Positions 14,959-24,904 of a DNA stretch of 40,978 nucleotides are shown here, one piece after another. The notes below the pieces were generated by a model. That model saw only the letters and a list, made by a program, of their open reading frames with translations. It searched no databases and was not told where the DNA came from. Made by a program: the position numbers and the translations under genes. The stretch is from Lentisphaeria bacterium (GTDB taxonomy: Bacteria; Verrucomicrobiota; Lentisphaeria; Victivallales; Victivallaceae), in NCBI GenBank assembly GCA_900768505.1, contig CAAGED010000040.1, positions 1-40,978 of the forward strand, written 5' to 3'. The number at the start of each line of letters is the position of its first letter. Position 1 is the stretch's first letter.

Positions 14959-16117
14959 ATTTTGTTTTATCCTGTACAGCGTATTTATCGGCGCAACCAT
15001 GATGGCGGCGTTGAGCGGTTGCAAAGAGGAGGAAAAAAAGAGCGTTGAAACGGAAGTCAAGCCAATTAAAGTTTCCTTGAAAACTTTGGAAAAAGCCCGT
15101 TTTCAGCAAAAAATTCGGGCTCAAGGCGTAGTAAAAGCCAAAGAGTATGCCACCATTCCAGCTCGAATAGAAGGAATTGTGGAGAAGATTCCATTTGACG
15201 AGGGCGACCGGGTGAAAAAAGGCGATCTTTTATTTGAAATCGACCGCACCAATTTAAAAAATCGACTTGACATCTGCAAGCAGGAGATTGCCGTGGCCGA
15301 AACTGAACTCAAAACCGCCGAAATCAATCTGGAATTAGCCAACTCAACCAAGGAAAAAGCGAGAATTGACTTTGAACGCGCCAAGAAACTGCTGACGAAT
15401 AACGCCATCAGTCAGGATGCCTACGAGTCTCGCGGTCTGGATTACCACCAGGCAATAACCTCTTACGACCGCTCTAAGTCATTAATTGACCACTACAAGG
15501 CGAAGCTGGAGCAGGCGAAAACCAATTTGGTGATTGCCGAAAAAAATTTAGCAGACTCCATTCAGATATCCCCCATTGACGGCATCGTCTGCAAACGGGA
15601 TCGGGATCCCGGCGAGTACACCAAGTCCGGAGCGGATATTCTTTATATTGAAAATCCGACCGACATGGAATTCTCCACCTACATCAGCGAATTGTATTAT
15701 GACGATATAAAACCCGGCAAGACCAAAGCGGTGATCCTGAAAAACGGCCAGCCACAGCAAGAGTTTTTAATCACCTACCGGGCTCCGACCATTGATCCGG
15801 TCAGTCGTACATTTGAAATAAAAGGTGTGGTGAAAAATTGCAGTGAACTTACTTCCGGCACTATGCGGGAGGTGGATTTAGTGTTAAATGAACGCGATGG
15901 GTTTGGTTTAAACTCCGACGCAGTGCTGATCCAGAGCGACAACCGCTACATCATCTTCGAGGACGACAACGGAATCGCCCGCGCCATCACGGTAACTCCG
16001 GGAATAACCGACCGTAATTTAACCGAAATTATTGACGGCGACAAATGGGCTGGCAAAAAATTTGTAGTCTCCGGTCAGGCATTCATCAACGACCAGAGTA
16101 AAATTACGGACAAATAA
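14948..16117 (+). CDS. RND efflux periplasmic adaptor (membrane fusion) lipoprotein
   Basis: 389 residues. A lipoprotein signal with LSGC places the lipidated Cys at 25. A HlyD/AcrA-type layout follows: lipoyl half (AKEYATIPARIEGIVEKIPF, about 58-80), alpha-hairpin coiled coil (about 100-185), second lipoyl half (QISPIDGIVCKRD), then beta-barrel and membrane-proximal domain. It bridges the inner-membrane pump to an outer-membrane channel. GAGG six bases before the ATG sets the start inside the end of tetR. The pump gene follows after 23 bases. No TolC-like channel gene is in the window. Confidence 0.93.
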   Translation: MSNKFCFILYSVFIGATMMAALSGCKEEEKKSVETEVKPIKVSLKTLEKARFQQKIRAQGVVKAKEYATIPARIEGIVEKIPFDEGDRVKKGDLLFEIDRTNLKNRLDICKQEIAVAETELKTAEINLELANSTKEKARIDFERAKKLLTNNAISQDAYESRGLDYHQAITSYDRSKSLIDHYKAKLEQAKTNLVIAEKNLADSIQISPIDGIVCKRDRDPGEYTKSGADILYIENPTDMEFSTYISELYYDDIKPGKTKAVILKNGQPQQEFLITYRAPTIDPVSRTFEIKGVVKNCSELTSGTMREVDLVLNERDGFGLNSDAVLIQSDNRYIIFEDDNGIARAITVTPGITDRNLTEIIDGDKWAGKKFVVSGQAFINDQSKITDK

Positions 16118-16140
16118 GTTGTAAGCAGGAGTAATGAAAA

Positions 16141-19100
16141 ATGTTTTTAACCCAATTTTCCGTAAAACGTCCGATTGCAATGTCATGTCTGATTATCGCA
16201 CTGGTGTTGCTGGGGTTGAATTCCTACCGCAACATTGGCGTGGATATGATGCCATCAGTGGAAATACCGTTTGTTTCAATATCCGCAGTTTATCCCGGTG
16301 CCAGTCCGGAGGAGATTGAAATTGAGGTTACCAAGCGAATTGAAGATGCCGTAGCATCAATTGACGGCTTAAAAACCATCACCTCAACCAGTATGGAAAA
16401 CGTGGCGATTATTTCGCTGGAATTCAACCTGGGAGTAAATGTTGATACCGCCGCCACCGACGTGCGGGAGAAACTGGACCCGATTATGGATGATTTCCCT
16501 GCTGAAGTTGAATCGCCGGTACTGAAAAAAATCGATACCAACGCCATTTCGGTAGTGGATTTGATGCTTCTGGGCAACACTTCGCTGGACGAACTCTACG
16601 ATTACGCCGACGATAAACTCTCCGACATGTTCGCCACGCTTCCCGGCGTCGGCGAAGTTCAAGTGGCCGGCGGCGACGAACTGCAACTGCACATCATCAC
16701 CAACAAGGAAAAAATGCAGTCCGCCGACCTGACAATCGAGGATTTGGTCAACAATTTAGCGGTAAACAACGTAAAAATTCCCGCCGGACGCATGAAAAGC
16801 GACACTCAGGAGATCAACGTCTCCTACGATGCAAAATTCCGCTCAATTGGCGAACTTGAAAATCTGGAAGTCGGCAAGCATAACGGGAAACGTATTTACC
16901 TGCGAGACGTGGCGACAATCAAGCTCATGTCAAAAGAGCCACGTACCGCCGCATTTATCGACGGCAAACCGGCCATCAGTTTGAAAATTATCAAAAAAGG
17001 CGATGCCAACGCCGTAAAACTGGTGGAGATGGTTCGGGAAAAATTCGAGGAACTTAACAAACCTGGCAATATGCCCCGTGGAATGCATTTAGAGTGGTTC
17101 AAAGATACCGGGGCATTCATTCAGTCTTCGGTGGACGATGCGCAAGTCAGTATCTTCATCGGAATTATCCTGACCGCGCTGTTGCTTTTCCTCTTTCTGC
17201 ATGAACCGCGTTCCACATTCATTGTAATTATTTCGATGCCGGTATCAATCGCCATCACCTTTGCCATCATGAGTTTGATGAATTACACCTTCAATATGAT
17301 GACCTTGCTCTCGTTGGGAACCTCGGTTGGCGTACTGGTCACCAATTCAATTGTGGTCATTGAAAATATTTTCAATAAATTCGATTTAGGCAAAAACAAT
17401 ACCGACGCCGCATATGAGGGAACCAATGAAGTAATCGCACCGGTGGCGGCCAGTGCCCTGACCAACGTGGTGGTTTTTGTGCCGATTGCCACCATGAGTT
17501 CGCTGGTTGGCCGTTTTATGGCACCATTTGCCATGGTAATGGTAGTGGCAACGATTGTATCTCTTTTTGTCAGCTTCACTCTGACGCCGATTCTGGCCAT
17601 GACCTTGTTGAAAAACGAAAAGCGGGCTCCGAATTTTCTGGATCGTACCTTTTTCAAACTTTGGGATAAGGGGTACGATTACATTTCGATGCAATTCAGC
17701 CGGTCAATTGTTTGGACCAGACGTTACGCCGCATTGGTTATTCTGGGGACGGTGGCAGTAAGTTTTCTGATTATCACACTGGTAATGCCCAGGGTCGGCA
17801 GTGACTTCTTCCCAAACAACGACCGAGGGCAGTTCTCAATTAAAATCGAATATCCCAGCGACTACAACCTGGAGACAGCCATCAAGCGCACCCTGGCATT
17901 GTCGGAACGTCTGCGTACCAAGTTTAAAGGCATCGTACTGCATACCAGCAGCGTAATCGGTAAAGTTGCCGGCAGAACCGGGCAGGTTACCGAAGGAGTT
18001 TATCTGGCGGAAATCAACGTTATAACCACCCAGAAAGATGAGCGCGAGGCGGATTTGGATGCCTTGCAGGAAATGTTCCGGGCGGAATTGGCAGATTTGG
18101 AAAATTGTATCACCACGCAGTCAATTCCCAGCGATGTAGGAGCCGGCGGAGCGGAAATTCAGGCCCTGATCGCCGGCCCGGATTTACAGGTATTGGAAAC
18201 CATGGGTACGGCGGCAAAAAACACCGTCGAAAAAACTGGTTTGGTAACCGATGTTGACAGCAGTGTCCGTCCACGTAAAAAGATGATCAGCATTCTGCCC
18301 AAGCGCGGTGTTCTGAAAGACCTGGGGCTTAACGCAAAATCCATGGGTTCAATGGTGCGCGGCGCCTTTGAAGGCTTGGAAGTCGGAACTTACCGTATTG
18401 GAGCGCGTTCTTTTGACGTCCGTATAAAGAACGAGGAGGAAAAAGGTTTGGATCAGGTGGAAAATCTCACCTTGTCCGCCATTGACGGCAAACCCTTAAA
18501 CATCAATGTCTCATCAGAAATTCTGCCGGAAACCGTTTCGGTCAGCATTAACCGCAGTGACAAAGAGCGAGTGGCCTGGCTCTACGGCAATCCGGCTCCC
18601 GGAGTGGCATTAGGCGAGGCTATCAAGGCGATGGATACCGATATCAGCGCGGAATTGCCGGACGGATACAAGTTGAAATTTTCCGGAACAGTTGAAAAAA
18701 TGCAGGAGGCTCAGGAGCAATTTATTGAGGCGTTTTTAATCGCCAGTATTCTGACCTTTCTCCTGATTGCGGCCATTATGGAATCCTGGTCCAAACCATT
18801 TCTGATCATGTTCACCATTCCGCTTGGCTTCATGGGGTTGTTCCTGGGGCTGTACATTATGCAAATGCCATTGTCAATGATGGGTTTGCTCGGTGCGGTA
18901 ATGTTAATCGGTATTGTGGTAAACAATGCGATTTTGATTTCCGACGAAGCGGGAGTGTTAACTGCCAAGGGGATGGGTTCCCACGAAGCGATGCTGAAAG
19001 CGACGGATAACAAGTTCCGCCCAATTGTAATGACCTCAATTGCCTCGGTAGCCGGTATGCTGCCAATGGCTTTCGGCTCCGGATTGGGATCCGAAACCCG

Positions 19101-19287
19101 CTCAAGTTGCGGCGTGGCAGTAGTGGGGGGGTTGGTTTTCTCAACCGTGATGACGCTTTATGTGATTCCGGCATTGTTTTTCCTTTTCACCAAGGATAGC
19201 GGCAACCCGGATCAGACCTTCTGGCGGCGGCTCTGCTGCCTGGCATTGCCAGAAAAACCTGTCGCGGATACCGCGAAGAAACAATAA
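16141..19287 (+). CDS. RND-family efflux pump, inner-membrane permease
   Basis: 1048 residues, the AcrB/MexB length. TM1 begins FSVKRPIAMSCLIIALVLLG. Pore-domain block YPGASPEEIEIEVTKRIEDA and two periplasmic loops alternate with 12 membrane helices. The Shine-Dalgarno sequence AGGAG lies 10 bases before the ATG. TM4 reads SVGVLVTNSIVVIENI, so the two proton-relay aspartates of AcrB (D407/D408) are T401-N402; TM10 has GIVVNNAIL in place of the Lys940 region, the latter common in relatives. Other conserved membrane segments (TSIASVAGMLPMAFG) are normal. It is HAE-like rather than metal-type. The substrate is unknown. Followed by a 37-base palindrome. Confidence 0.92.
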   Translation: MFLTQFSVKRPIAMSCLIIALVLLGLNSYRNIGVDMMPSVEIPFVSISAVYPGASPEEIEIEVTKRIEDAVASIDGLKTITSTSMENVAIISLEFNLGVNVDTAATDVREKLDPIMDDFPAEVESPVLKKIDTNAISVVDLMLLGNTSLDELYDYADDKLSDMFATLPGVGEVQVAGGDELQLHIITNKEKMQSADLTIEDLVNNLAVNNVKIPAGRMKSDTQEINVSYDAKFRSIGELENLEVGKHNGKRIYLRDVATIKLMSKEPRTAAFIDGKPAISLKIIKKGDANAVKLVEMVREKFEELNKPGNMPRGMHLEWFKDTGAFIQSSVDDAQVSIFIGIILTALLLFLFLHEPRSTFIVIISMPVSIAITFAIMSLMNYTFNMMTLLSLGTSVGVLVTNSIVVIENIFNKFDLGKNNTDAAYEGTNEVIAPVAASALTNVVVFVPIATMSSLVGRFMAPFAMVMVVATIVSLFVSFTLTPILAMTLLKNEKRAPNFLDRTFFKLWDKGYDYISMQFSRSIVWTRRYAALVILGTVAVSFLIITLVMPRVGSDFFPNNDRGQFSIKIEYPSDYNLETAIKRTLALSERLRTKFKGIVLHTSSVIGKVAGRTGQVTEGVYLAEINVITTQKDEREADLDALQEMFRAELADLENCITTQSIPSDVGAGGAEIQALIAGPDLQVLETMGTAAKNTVEKTGLVTDVDSSVRPRKKMISILPKRGVLKDLGLNAKSMGSMVRGAFEGLEVGTYRIGARSFDVRIKNEEEKGLDQVENLTLSAIDGKPLNINVSSEILPETVSVSINRSDKERVAWLYGNPAPGVALGEAIKAMDTDISAELPDGYKLKFSGTVEKMQEAQEQFIEAFLIASILTFLLIAAIMESWSKPFLIMFTIPLGFMGLFLGLYIMQMPLSMMGLLGAVMLIGIVVNNAILISDEAGVLTAKGMGSHEAMLKATDNKFRPIVMTSIASVAGMLPMAFGSGLGSETRSSCGVAVVGGLVFSTVMTLYVIPALFFLFTKDSGNPDQTFWRRLCCLALPEKPVADTAKKQ

Positions 19288-19304
19288 ATCTAAGAATATA
19301 ATAT

Positions 19305-19341
19305 TAATCATAACCACCAGCTAAGCTGGTGGTTATGATTA
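19305..19341. repeat. Near-perfect 37-base palindrome after the RND gene
   Basis: 18 bases (19305-19322) pair perfectly with 19324-19341 around a single central A; the arms include AATCATAACCACCAGC. It starts 18 bases after the RND stop. As RNA it is a very stable hairpin and may end the efflux transcript, but no T run follows on either strand. Confidence 0.75.
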
Positions 19342-19379
19342 TAAAACACCTTATTTTGTCCTAACTTTGTATTTTTCAC

Positions 19380-19408
19380 TTTACATATTGCAAAAATCAT
19401 TATATAGT
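19380..19408 (+). promoter_or_regulatory. Promoter of the GH123-like/TPR operon
   Basis: TTTACA (19380-19385), 17 bases, TATAGT (19403-19408), about 60 bases upstream of the ATG at 19471. A second TATAAT at about 19416 lacks a matching -35. Confidence 0.55.
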
Positions 19409-19470
19409 AAAGAGATATAATGAAGCAACAATTTTTTTACAAATAAAAAAACACAAATCAGAGATTGAGT

Positions 19471-21423
19471 ATGTCAAAAAAATTATTTTACGCACTGCCG
19501 ACATTGCTGACGGCGGTCGCCATGCTGGCGGCTAACGAATTAGCGGCAAACAATCCGCCTGAAAACATGAAATATCTGCAGCCACTGATTCCGGCAATGG
19601 AAAAAATCGTCTCTAAGGATTCTGCTCCCGTACTGGACTGGAGTACAATAATTATGGAGTTGTACGCAAAATCCTCCCCGGCGGAACAAACTCAATACAA
19701 ACATATTTACAATGTAATCACTGATGCCATGACTCATAAAATTGCCCTGCCGACAAACGGCAGGAAAATTCTGCATTACAGTGTGCCGGCATTGAGCAAT
19801 CTTCAACGACTGCCAAATAAATACCCAAGCGATGGAGAATTTGAGGGAGAAATCAAGGTGGTAATGGCGCAGGATGAATACGAACCGGCCTCAATACTGC
19901 TTTTTGCGCCGAATGATTTACCACAGGTGCAACTGACGGCATCCGCATTGAAAAATGCCGACGGCAATGTTATTCCGGCAGCAGATATTGATTTAAAAGT
20001 GGTAAAAGTCTGGTATCAGAATTCCAACGGCTGGTACAATTATTTCGGCGACTTCTCACGAAAGCTCCTGCCGGAGCTTCTGCTCAATGATGAAAGATTA
20101 ATTCAGGTTGATACCAAAACTAAGGACAATTACCTGCGGGTAAAATATCCTCAGGGAGAAAAATATATCTGGATCAGCGCACCGGAGCAAATTGACCCCG
20201 GATTTGACGCCGACAAAGAACCGGTTTATGATGCCGATTCACTCCAGCCGATCACTCTGAACGCCGGCGAATTCAAACAAATTTTCATCACAATCCACGC
20301 CGAAAAAGAGACAAAACCAGGACTTTATCAAGGTAAAATCACTCTCTCGGAGGGAAATGCGATTTTAAAAGAAATTCCGCTTTCAGTGCGGGTATTGCCA
20401 TTTATACTGCCCCAGCCCAAAACATATTATGACATTACGGCTGATTTTTATACCATGCTCTACTGCGTACCCGGCCCGGACGGCTACTACTCATACAATG
20501 GCCGCAACCGCCGGCTCTCCAACGAAAAAACGCTCAAACGTTTCATCAATCAGCGCAAGCACAACGTCAACAACCCACTCTACCTGGGATTATGGAAAGG
20601 ATATGACGGATATGACAATGTGGTAAACTCCATAAATCTGGCAAAAAAGGCCGGAATGGTTTTAGATCCGTTTTTTGAGGCATTCGGCTGCGGCGCCACC
20701 TTTGGCAACACCGAGCAGTTTCTCCGCAACAAGCGTAATGCCGAAGTGGCAAAAAAAGCATTTAAAGAGTTGCTGGGACACACAAATTTGTGGCCGGCAG
20801 GCGGCGAAGAACCGGGATACTCCAGAATTGTGGGAGCACGGGAGGATTGGCAGATGGTGCATGAATTGGGCATGAATGTAATGTGCAACGGCGGCGATCG
20901 GCGCCACTATTCCGGCTACGCCGACCAGTTCCGCATCGGCGGCGGCTTCGCTAATGCCGAGGAGTCTAAATTTATGCACGAAATCGGCGGCAAAATCGGT
21001 AACTACGCCGGACCACACACCGGCCCGGAAAACCCGGATTACATGCGGCGCATGCATGGAATGAATCTATACAAAAAGAATTATGACATGATGTACAATT
21101 ACGGCTACCACGAGGGTGGCTGGAATGACTTTCATACCGATACTTACCGTGGCATGAACCTGATTTATTACACTTACAACGGCATAATCGACACTTTGGC
21201 CTGGGAGGGAATCCGCGAGGGAATTGATGACATCCGCTATGCAACCAAGCTGAAAATGTTGGCGCAGCAGGCGATTGCCACCCAAGAAACCGACAAGGTT
21301 TATGCGGGGCGCAAAGCATTGCAGTTTATGGCATTGCTGAATGAGAACAATGCGGATTTGGATGCCGCCCGTTCCGAAATGATTAACCACATTATGCAAT
21401 TGAATAATTTGCTTCAGAAGTGA
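19471..21423 (+). CDS. Secreted GH123/DUF4091-like glycoside hydrolase-type protein
   Basis: 650 residues from the ATG at 19471 (a TTG two codons upstream is less likely). A signal peptide MSKKLFYALPTLLTAVAMLA ends near 22. The middle has a beta-sandwich region (about 115-305) with EYEPASILLFAP, which resembles the N-terminal domain of DUF4091/GH123 proteins. A barrel-like region (about 310-590) ends with LAWEGIREGIDDIRY (about 576-590), the W-E-(A/G)-x-REG-x-DDxRY motif of DUF4091. GH123 members cleave beta-GalNAc; whether this one is active is not clear, although Glu/Asp residues are present near GGEEPG. The stop overlaps the Shine-Dalgarno sequence of the next gene. Confidence 0.65.
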   Translation: MSKKLFYALPTLLTAVAMLAANELAANNPPENMKYLQPLIPAMEKIVSKDSAPVLDWSTIIMELYAKSSPAEQTQYKHIYNVITDAMTHKIALPTNGRKILHYSVPALSNLQRLPNKYPSDGEFEGEIKVVMAQDEYEPASILLFAPNDLPQVQLTASALKNADGNVIPAADIDLKVVKVWYQNSNGWYNYFGDFSRKLLPELLLNDERLIQVDTKTKDNYLRVKYPQGEKYIWISAPEQIDPGFDADKEPVYDADSLQPITLNAGEFKQIFITIHAEKETKPGLYQGKITLSEGNAILKEIPLSVRVLPFILPQPKTYYDITADFYTMLYCVPGPDGYYSYNGRNRRLSNEKTLKRFINQRKHNVNNPLYLGLWKGYDGYDNVVNSINLAKKAGMVLDPFFEAFGCGATFGNTEQFLRNKRNAEVAKKAFKELLGHTNLWPAGGEEPGYSRIVGAREDWQMVHELGMNVMCNGGDRRHYSGYADQFRIGGGFANAEESKFMHEIGGKIGNYAGPHTGPENPDYMRRMHGMNLYKKNYDMMYNYGYHEGGWNDFHTDTYRGMNLIYYTYNGIIDTLAWEGIREGIDDIRYATKLKMLAQQAIATQETDKVYAGRKALQFMALLNENNADLDAARSEMINHIMQLNNLLQK

Positions 21424-21431
21424 GGATTCAA

Positions 21432-23921
21432 ATGAATTTTAAATCTTATGCCGCCTTGGCGGCACTGTCAATTTTAAGCTGCCAACTCTTCGCCGACGAA
21501 TTCAAGCAATACGCCGAGGCACTGCAAAGCGCCCGCAACAATCAGAAATCCAAAAATTTTTCCGCGAGTATTGCCGACGCCCAAAGTGCAGTCAAATTAG
21601 CCGCCGACAACGACGAGAAATTTAATGCGCTCTTTTTAATGGCGCAGATTTACAATATTCAAAAGGATTTCGAGCGTATGACGGCAGTATTAAACGAAAT
21701 CCAGAAAATGGAAGCTCTTGCACCGTCGCGAAAAGCTCAAGCAGCCGAAATGTTGGTAAGTGCGGCAATTAAAGAAAAAAAATACACCGTGGCCGAGGAG
21801 TCCGTCAAACAATTGCTGAAAATGGAAAAAATCCCGTTTTATCAGCGTCTGAATTTGGTAAAAATATTATCCAACGATATATATAAGAAGCAAAAGCGGC
21901 AATCCGACGCAATCAAATTTTATCAGGAACTCAATCAGACTCAACTGAGTAACAGTGAAAAAATCGCCATTTTTGAGCAGATTGCCGATATTCACTTTAA
22001 CAATCGGAATTTTGATTGGGCGTTGAAGGAATTTCAAAAGGCAGCCCAATTGCCTGAAATGAGCAGTGAAGATACCAGTAGGTTGCTGATTGCCCGGGGA
22101 AAATTTTATGAGAAAAAATCTGAACCGGCAAATGCGGCGGCAGAATATAAGAAAATATTAGATTCCACGCAATTTAATTCGAATTTAAAAGTCAAGGCAT
22201 TGTTGCTCCAGCTCCCGCAACTTCTAGCCGACCGCCGTTTTGAGGAGGCCGAAAAGAGTTGCAACACCACTTTGGCACTGAAAGATTTGAAGCCGTTACA
22301 AAAATACGACGTTCTGTTGGCGCTTTCAAATGTTCTTAAGGCCGCCGGAAAATTTGATTCTGCCAGAAATGCCATATTGCAGGCAATCAAGCTGCCGGAA
22401 ATCGCCGCAGATAAATTGGGCGACGCAAAATTTAAACTTGTTGACATATCACTGGCCTCGGATAATCTACCCAAAGCCAAGGCGGATATTGAACAATATG
22501 TCTTAAACGACAAAACGGCTGAGAAGGCGCTGATTGAATATGCCGGCATGCTTTTTGACCGCCGGGATTTTGCCGCGGCGATTCCATATTTGGAGAAGAT
22601 TTCCACTCCCGAAGCCAAGTGGGGACCCTGGCGGCGCACAACGGTGGTCGGTGAGGCATTGTTAAAAGCATACTACCTGGAAAACGAGCTGGATAAATTC
22701 ACTGCGTTAGCGGCCAAGTTAGCAGCCAACTCCAGATTTTCATCATCCGATCAGGCAAAATTTGCTATTTTGGGACAAATTGTCGCCCGGAAAACTCCGA
22801 TAAACGAGATTCTCAAACAACAATTTCCAGTTAATAAATTCACCAACGATGTTTTGGCTCAAATTCTCTCCGAAAGTGGGAAATTTTTGGTTTCAGTAGG
22901 CGAAAACATCTCAGCTCGCACCTTGTTCAACGAAAGAGAGAAACTTTTTGCCCCGGTAAAACGTAATGAATTGATTATAAAATATCAGAAAAACGCCCCT
23001 TACGACATTGGTTCGTGGCTAAATTCACCACTTCTGAAAGATGCTGAAAATCGCGCAAATGTGGACAACGTTTACGGCGAACGGGAGGCCGCTAACCTCT
23101 ATACTGACGCTATGGCCGCCGGACGGGTGGTTGGAGATGCCGGGGTCCAGGCCGACAAGGAGACCTACTTCTACGCCTGCTACGATGACGAGGGCATTAA
23201 ATTGTTTTTTGTCGGAGTAGATTCTAAAGTAGATGAAATCATGAACCGTCAACTTCCGGGCAGCGGTTATGAAATGTATTTGGCGCTGGGCGAAAACGCT
23301 CCGGCTTACCAGTGGATGTTTGACCAACCGGGATCGAAAATATTTATCCCGACTTGGAATTCACCCCACAAATTTTATCGCAATTTAAATGATTATGTCA
23401 CCCTGAACACTGCACCGGTAGAAAACGACATTGCCAGCTGCATGAGTTTCTCATGGGAATTAGCTTATGACCGACTGCCGAAAAACGGCGATACCTGGCC
23501 TTTTGAATTAATTCGCTGGACTCGCGGCGGCGGAGTTACCTGGGGCGGAAAAAGTGTTTGGCAAATCGGCAATTGGGGCAGATGGAAATTTGACGGACTT
23601 ACTCCGGAAGTTTTGCGCGATATCAAGAAAAAAATTATTTTCAAGGCAGTGGCCAAATACAAGGCGCAGAACAACGCCAACACCGGCGGTTTGATCGCCA
23701 TCTGGCAGGATGCCGAATTGGGTGATATTGATTTTTACAACACAACACTGAAGCCCAAGGTGGAAAAATTGAATAAATTGGCGGAAATGGTAAAATCCGA
23801 TATGACCCCGGAGGTTATAGACCAACTTTATCTGGAGGCAGTTCCGGATTGGTTCGACTTTGAGTACACCGTTTCTGAATTGCGCCGCAATTACTTATTG
23901 AACCGGCAATTGGCAAAATAA
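21432..23921 (+). CDS. Secreted TPR protein with putative sugar-binding C-terminal domain
   Basis: 829 residues from the ATG at 21432, with GAGG formed by the end of the preceding gene six bases upstream. The signal peptide MNFKSYAALAALSILSCQLFA is followed by a long run of helical TPR-type repeats (about 26-510; for example AIKFYQELNQ, ALKEFQKAAQ, AAAEYKKILD). The C-terminal part (about 525-765) has YFYACYDDEGIKLFFVGVDS and GSGYEMYLALG, which look like the CBM9/DOMON-like beta-sandwich often attached to carbohydrate-active proteins. I infer a periplasmic or surface scaffold that handles glycans with the adjacent GH123-like protein. The domain call is by pattern only. Confidence 0.6.
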   Translation: MNFKSYAALAALSILSCQLFADEFKQYAEALQSARNNQKSKNFSASIADAQSAVKLAADNDEKFNALFLMAQIYNIQKDFERMTAVLNEIQKMEALAPSRKAQAAEMLVSAAIKEKKYTVAEESVKQLLKMEKIPFYQRLNLVKILSNDIYKKQKRQSDAIKFYQELNQTQLSNSEKIAIFEQIADIHFNNRNFDWALKEFQKAAQLPEMSSEDTSRLLIARGKFYEKKSEPANAAAEYKKILDSTQFNSNLKVKALLLQLPQLLADRRFEEAEKSCNTTLALKDLKPLQKYDVLLALSNVLKAAGKFDSARNAILQAIKLPEIAADKLGDAKFKLVDISLASDNLPKAKADIEQYVLNDKTAEKALIEYAGMLFDRRDFAAAIPYLEKISTPEAKWGPWRRTTVVGEALLKAYYLENELDKFTALAAKLAANSRFSSSDQAKFAILGQIVARKTPINEILKQQFPVNKFTNDVLAQILSESGKFLVSVGENISARTLFNEREKLFAPVKRNELIIKYQKNAPYDIGSWLNSPLLKDAENRANVDNVYGEREAANLYTDAMAAGRVVGDAGVQADKETYFYACYDDEGIKLFFVGVDSKVDEIMNRQLPGSGYEMYLALGENAPAYQWMFDQPGSKIFIPTWNSPHKFYRNLNDYVTLNTAPVENDIASCMSFSWELAYDRLPKNGDTWPFELIRWTRGGGVTWGGKSVWQIGNWGRWKFDGLTPEVLRDIKKKIIFKAVAKYKAQNNANTGGLIAIWQDAELGDIDFYNTTLKPKVEKLNKLAEMVKSDMTPEVIDQLYLEAVPDWFDFEYTVSELRRNYLLNRQLAK

Positions 23922-23941
23922 GAATTTATTTTACAAATGGG

Positions 23942-23982
23942 AAAGTCGTCTGGATTAATCAAATAACCCGGACGACTTTTTT
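23942..23982 (+). terminator. Terminator of the GH123-like/TPR operon
   Basis: AAGTCGTC (23943-23950) pairs with GACGACTT (23971-23978), with GG/CC extending the stem, and six T follow on the plus strand. It begins 20 bases after the TPR stop. The rest up to 24113 is AT-rich and empty. Confidence 0.8.
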
Positions 23983-24113
23983 CATTTCTCAAACACCGCC
24001 GTTTGAAAAAGTCGGCGATTTAATCAAAAAATTGCCACCGCACCACACATAAATGACTCAAAAAATAATTTTTTATTGTTGACTGAATTAATAAATTTTT
24101 TTCGATCCCAAAA

Positions 24114-24761
24114 TCATTGCCGATTGCGCACCGGGAAGTAAACATGATTTGATTCAATTTTATTTAAATCAATTTTGCCGGCATCCACTCCCAACAACGG
24201 CAGCAATGACAATTTAAACGCCTCCACTGATTCGGCAGTATTATATTGATTACGCCGTAAAGTGTAGATTTGGTCGGCGCGATTCAGATTCGGCTCACCA
24301 CGCACCAATTCCGCCGCACCCAGAAACATCCCCGGCGGCGAACTTATCCAACCGGCATTCAAATTGTTGATGGCATTCGGAGTGCGAAATGTATACATCA
24401 AATCCTTATCCGCCTGCGCCGCCCCCCAGGAATCTGCCGCCGAGGTAAACGCATTATTTATCTCCAAGTCAAAATTCGGCGCTCCACCTCCGGAAACACT
24501 GCCGCCGGTTACCGCATAATCATCCGCAGTGAAGCCAATTTTATCTCTTCCGTAATCCCAAAGTACAATATTTCTTCCAGCACCCCCCTGGTTGGAGGCG
24601 TTAGCCAATTGATCGGCGTTTTTCCGACTGGTCAACAGAGATTGAATTGAACCAATTCCGCCACCGGCGACAAAAATCACCGCCACGAAAACTGCCATCA
24701 ACCCCACCAGTGCAAAACAAAGTTCAATCAGCGCCTGCCCCCGGTCGTTTTTTGCCGTCAT
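24114..24761 (-). CDS. TadE/TadG-like pseudopilin-type protein
   Basis: 215 residues. The N-terminus RGQALIELCFALVGLMAVFV (7-26) is the charged-then-hydrophobic start of TadE-like proteins (GQALVE...), a single membrane helix leaving about 180 residues outside the cytoplasm. The outer part is Asn/Gly-rich with no motif I recognise. GAGG lies about 12 bases before the ATG. No other tad genes are nearby, so it is an orphan here. It could contribute to a pilus or envelope complex; the role is unknown. Confidence 0.65.
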   Translation of the reverse strand: MTAKNDRGQALIELCFALVGLMAVFVAVIFVAGGGIGSIQSLLTSRKNADQLANASNQGGAGRNIVLWDYGRDKIGFTADDYAVTGGSVSGGGAPNFDLEINNAFTSAADSWGAAQADKDLMYTFRTPNAINNLNAGWISSPPGMFLGAAELVRGEPNLNRADQIYTLRRNQYNTAESVEAFKLSLLPLLGVDAGKIDLNKIESNHVYFPVRNRQ

Positions 24762-24904
24762 AATATAATTTATCCTCTATTGCAGTTATCAAAAATTACC
24801 ATATAACAAAATATTATACGTCAAAACGTTAAATTCAATGCTGCAATTAATAATTTTCTTTTCTTAACGAAAAAAATTCTGCCGTCGAATGTCATTGAAA
24901 AAAA

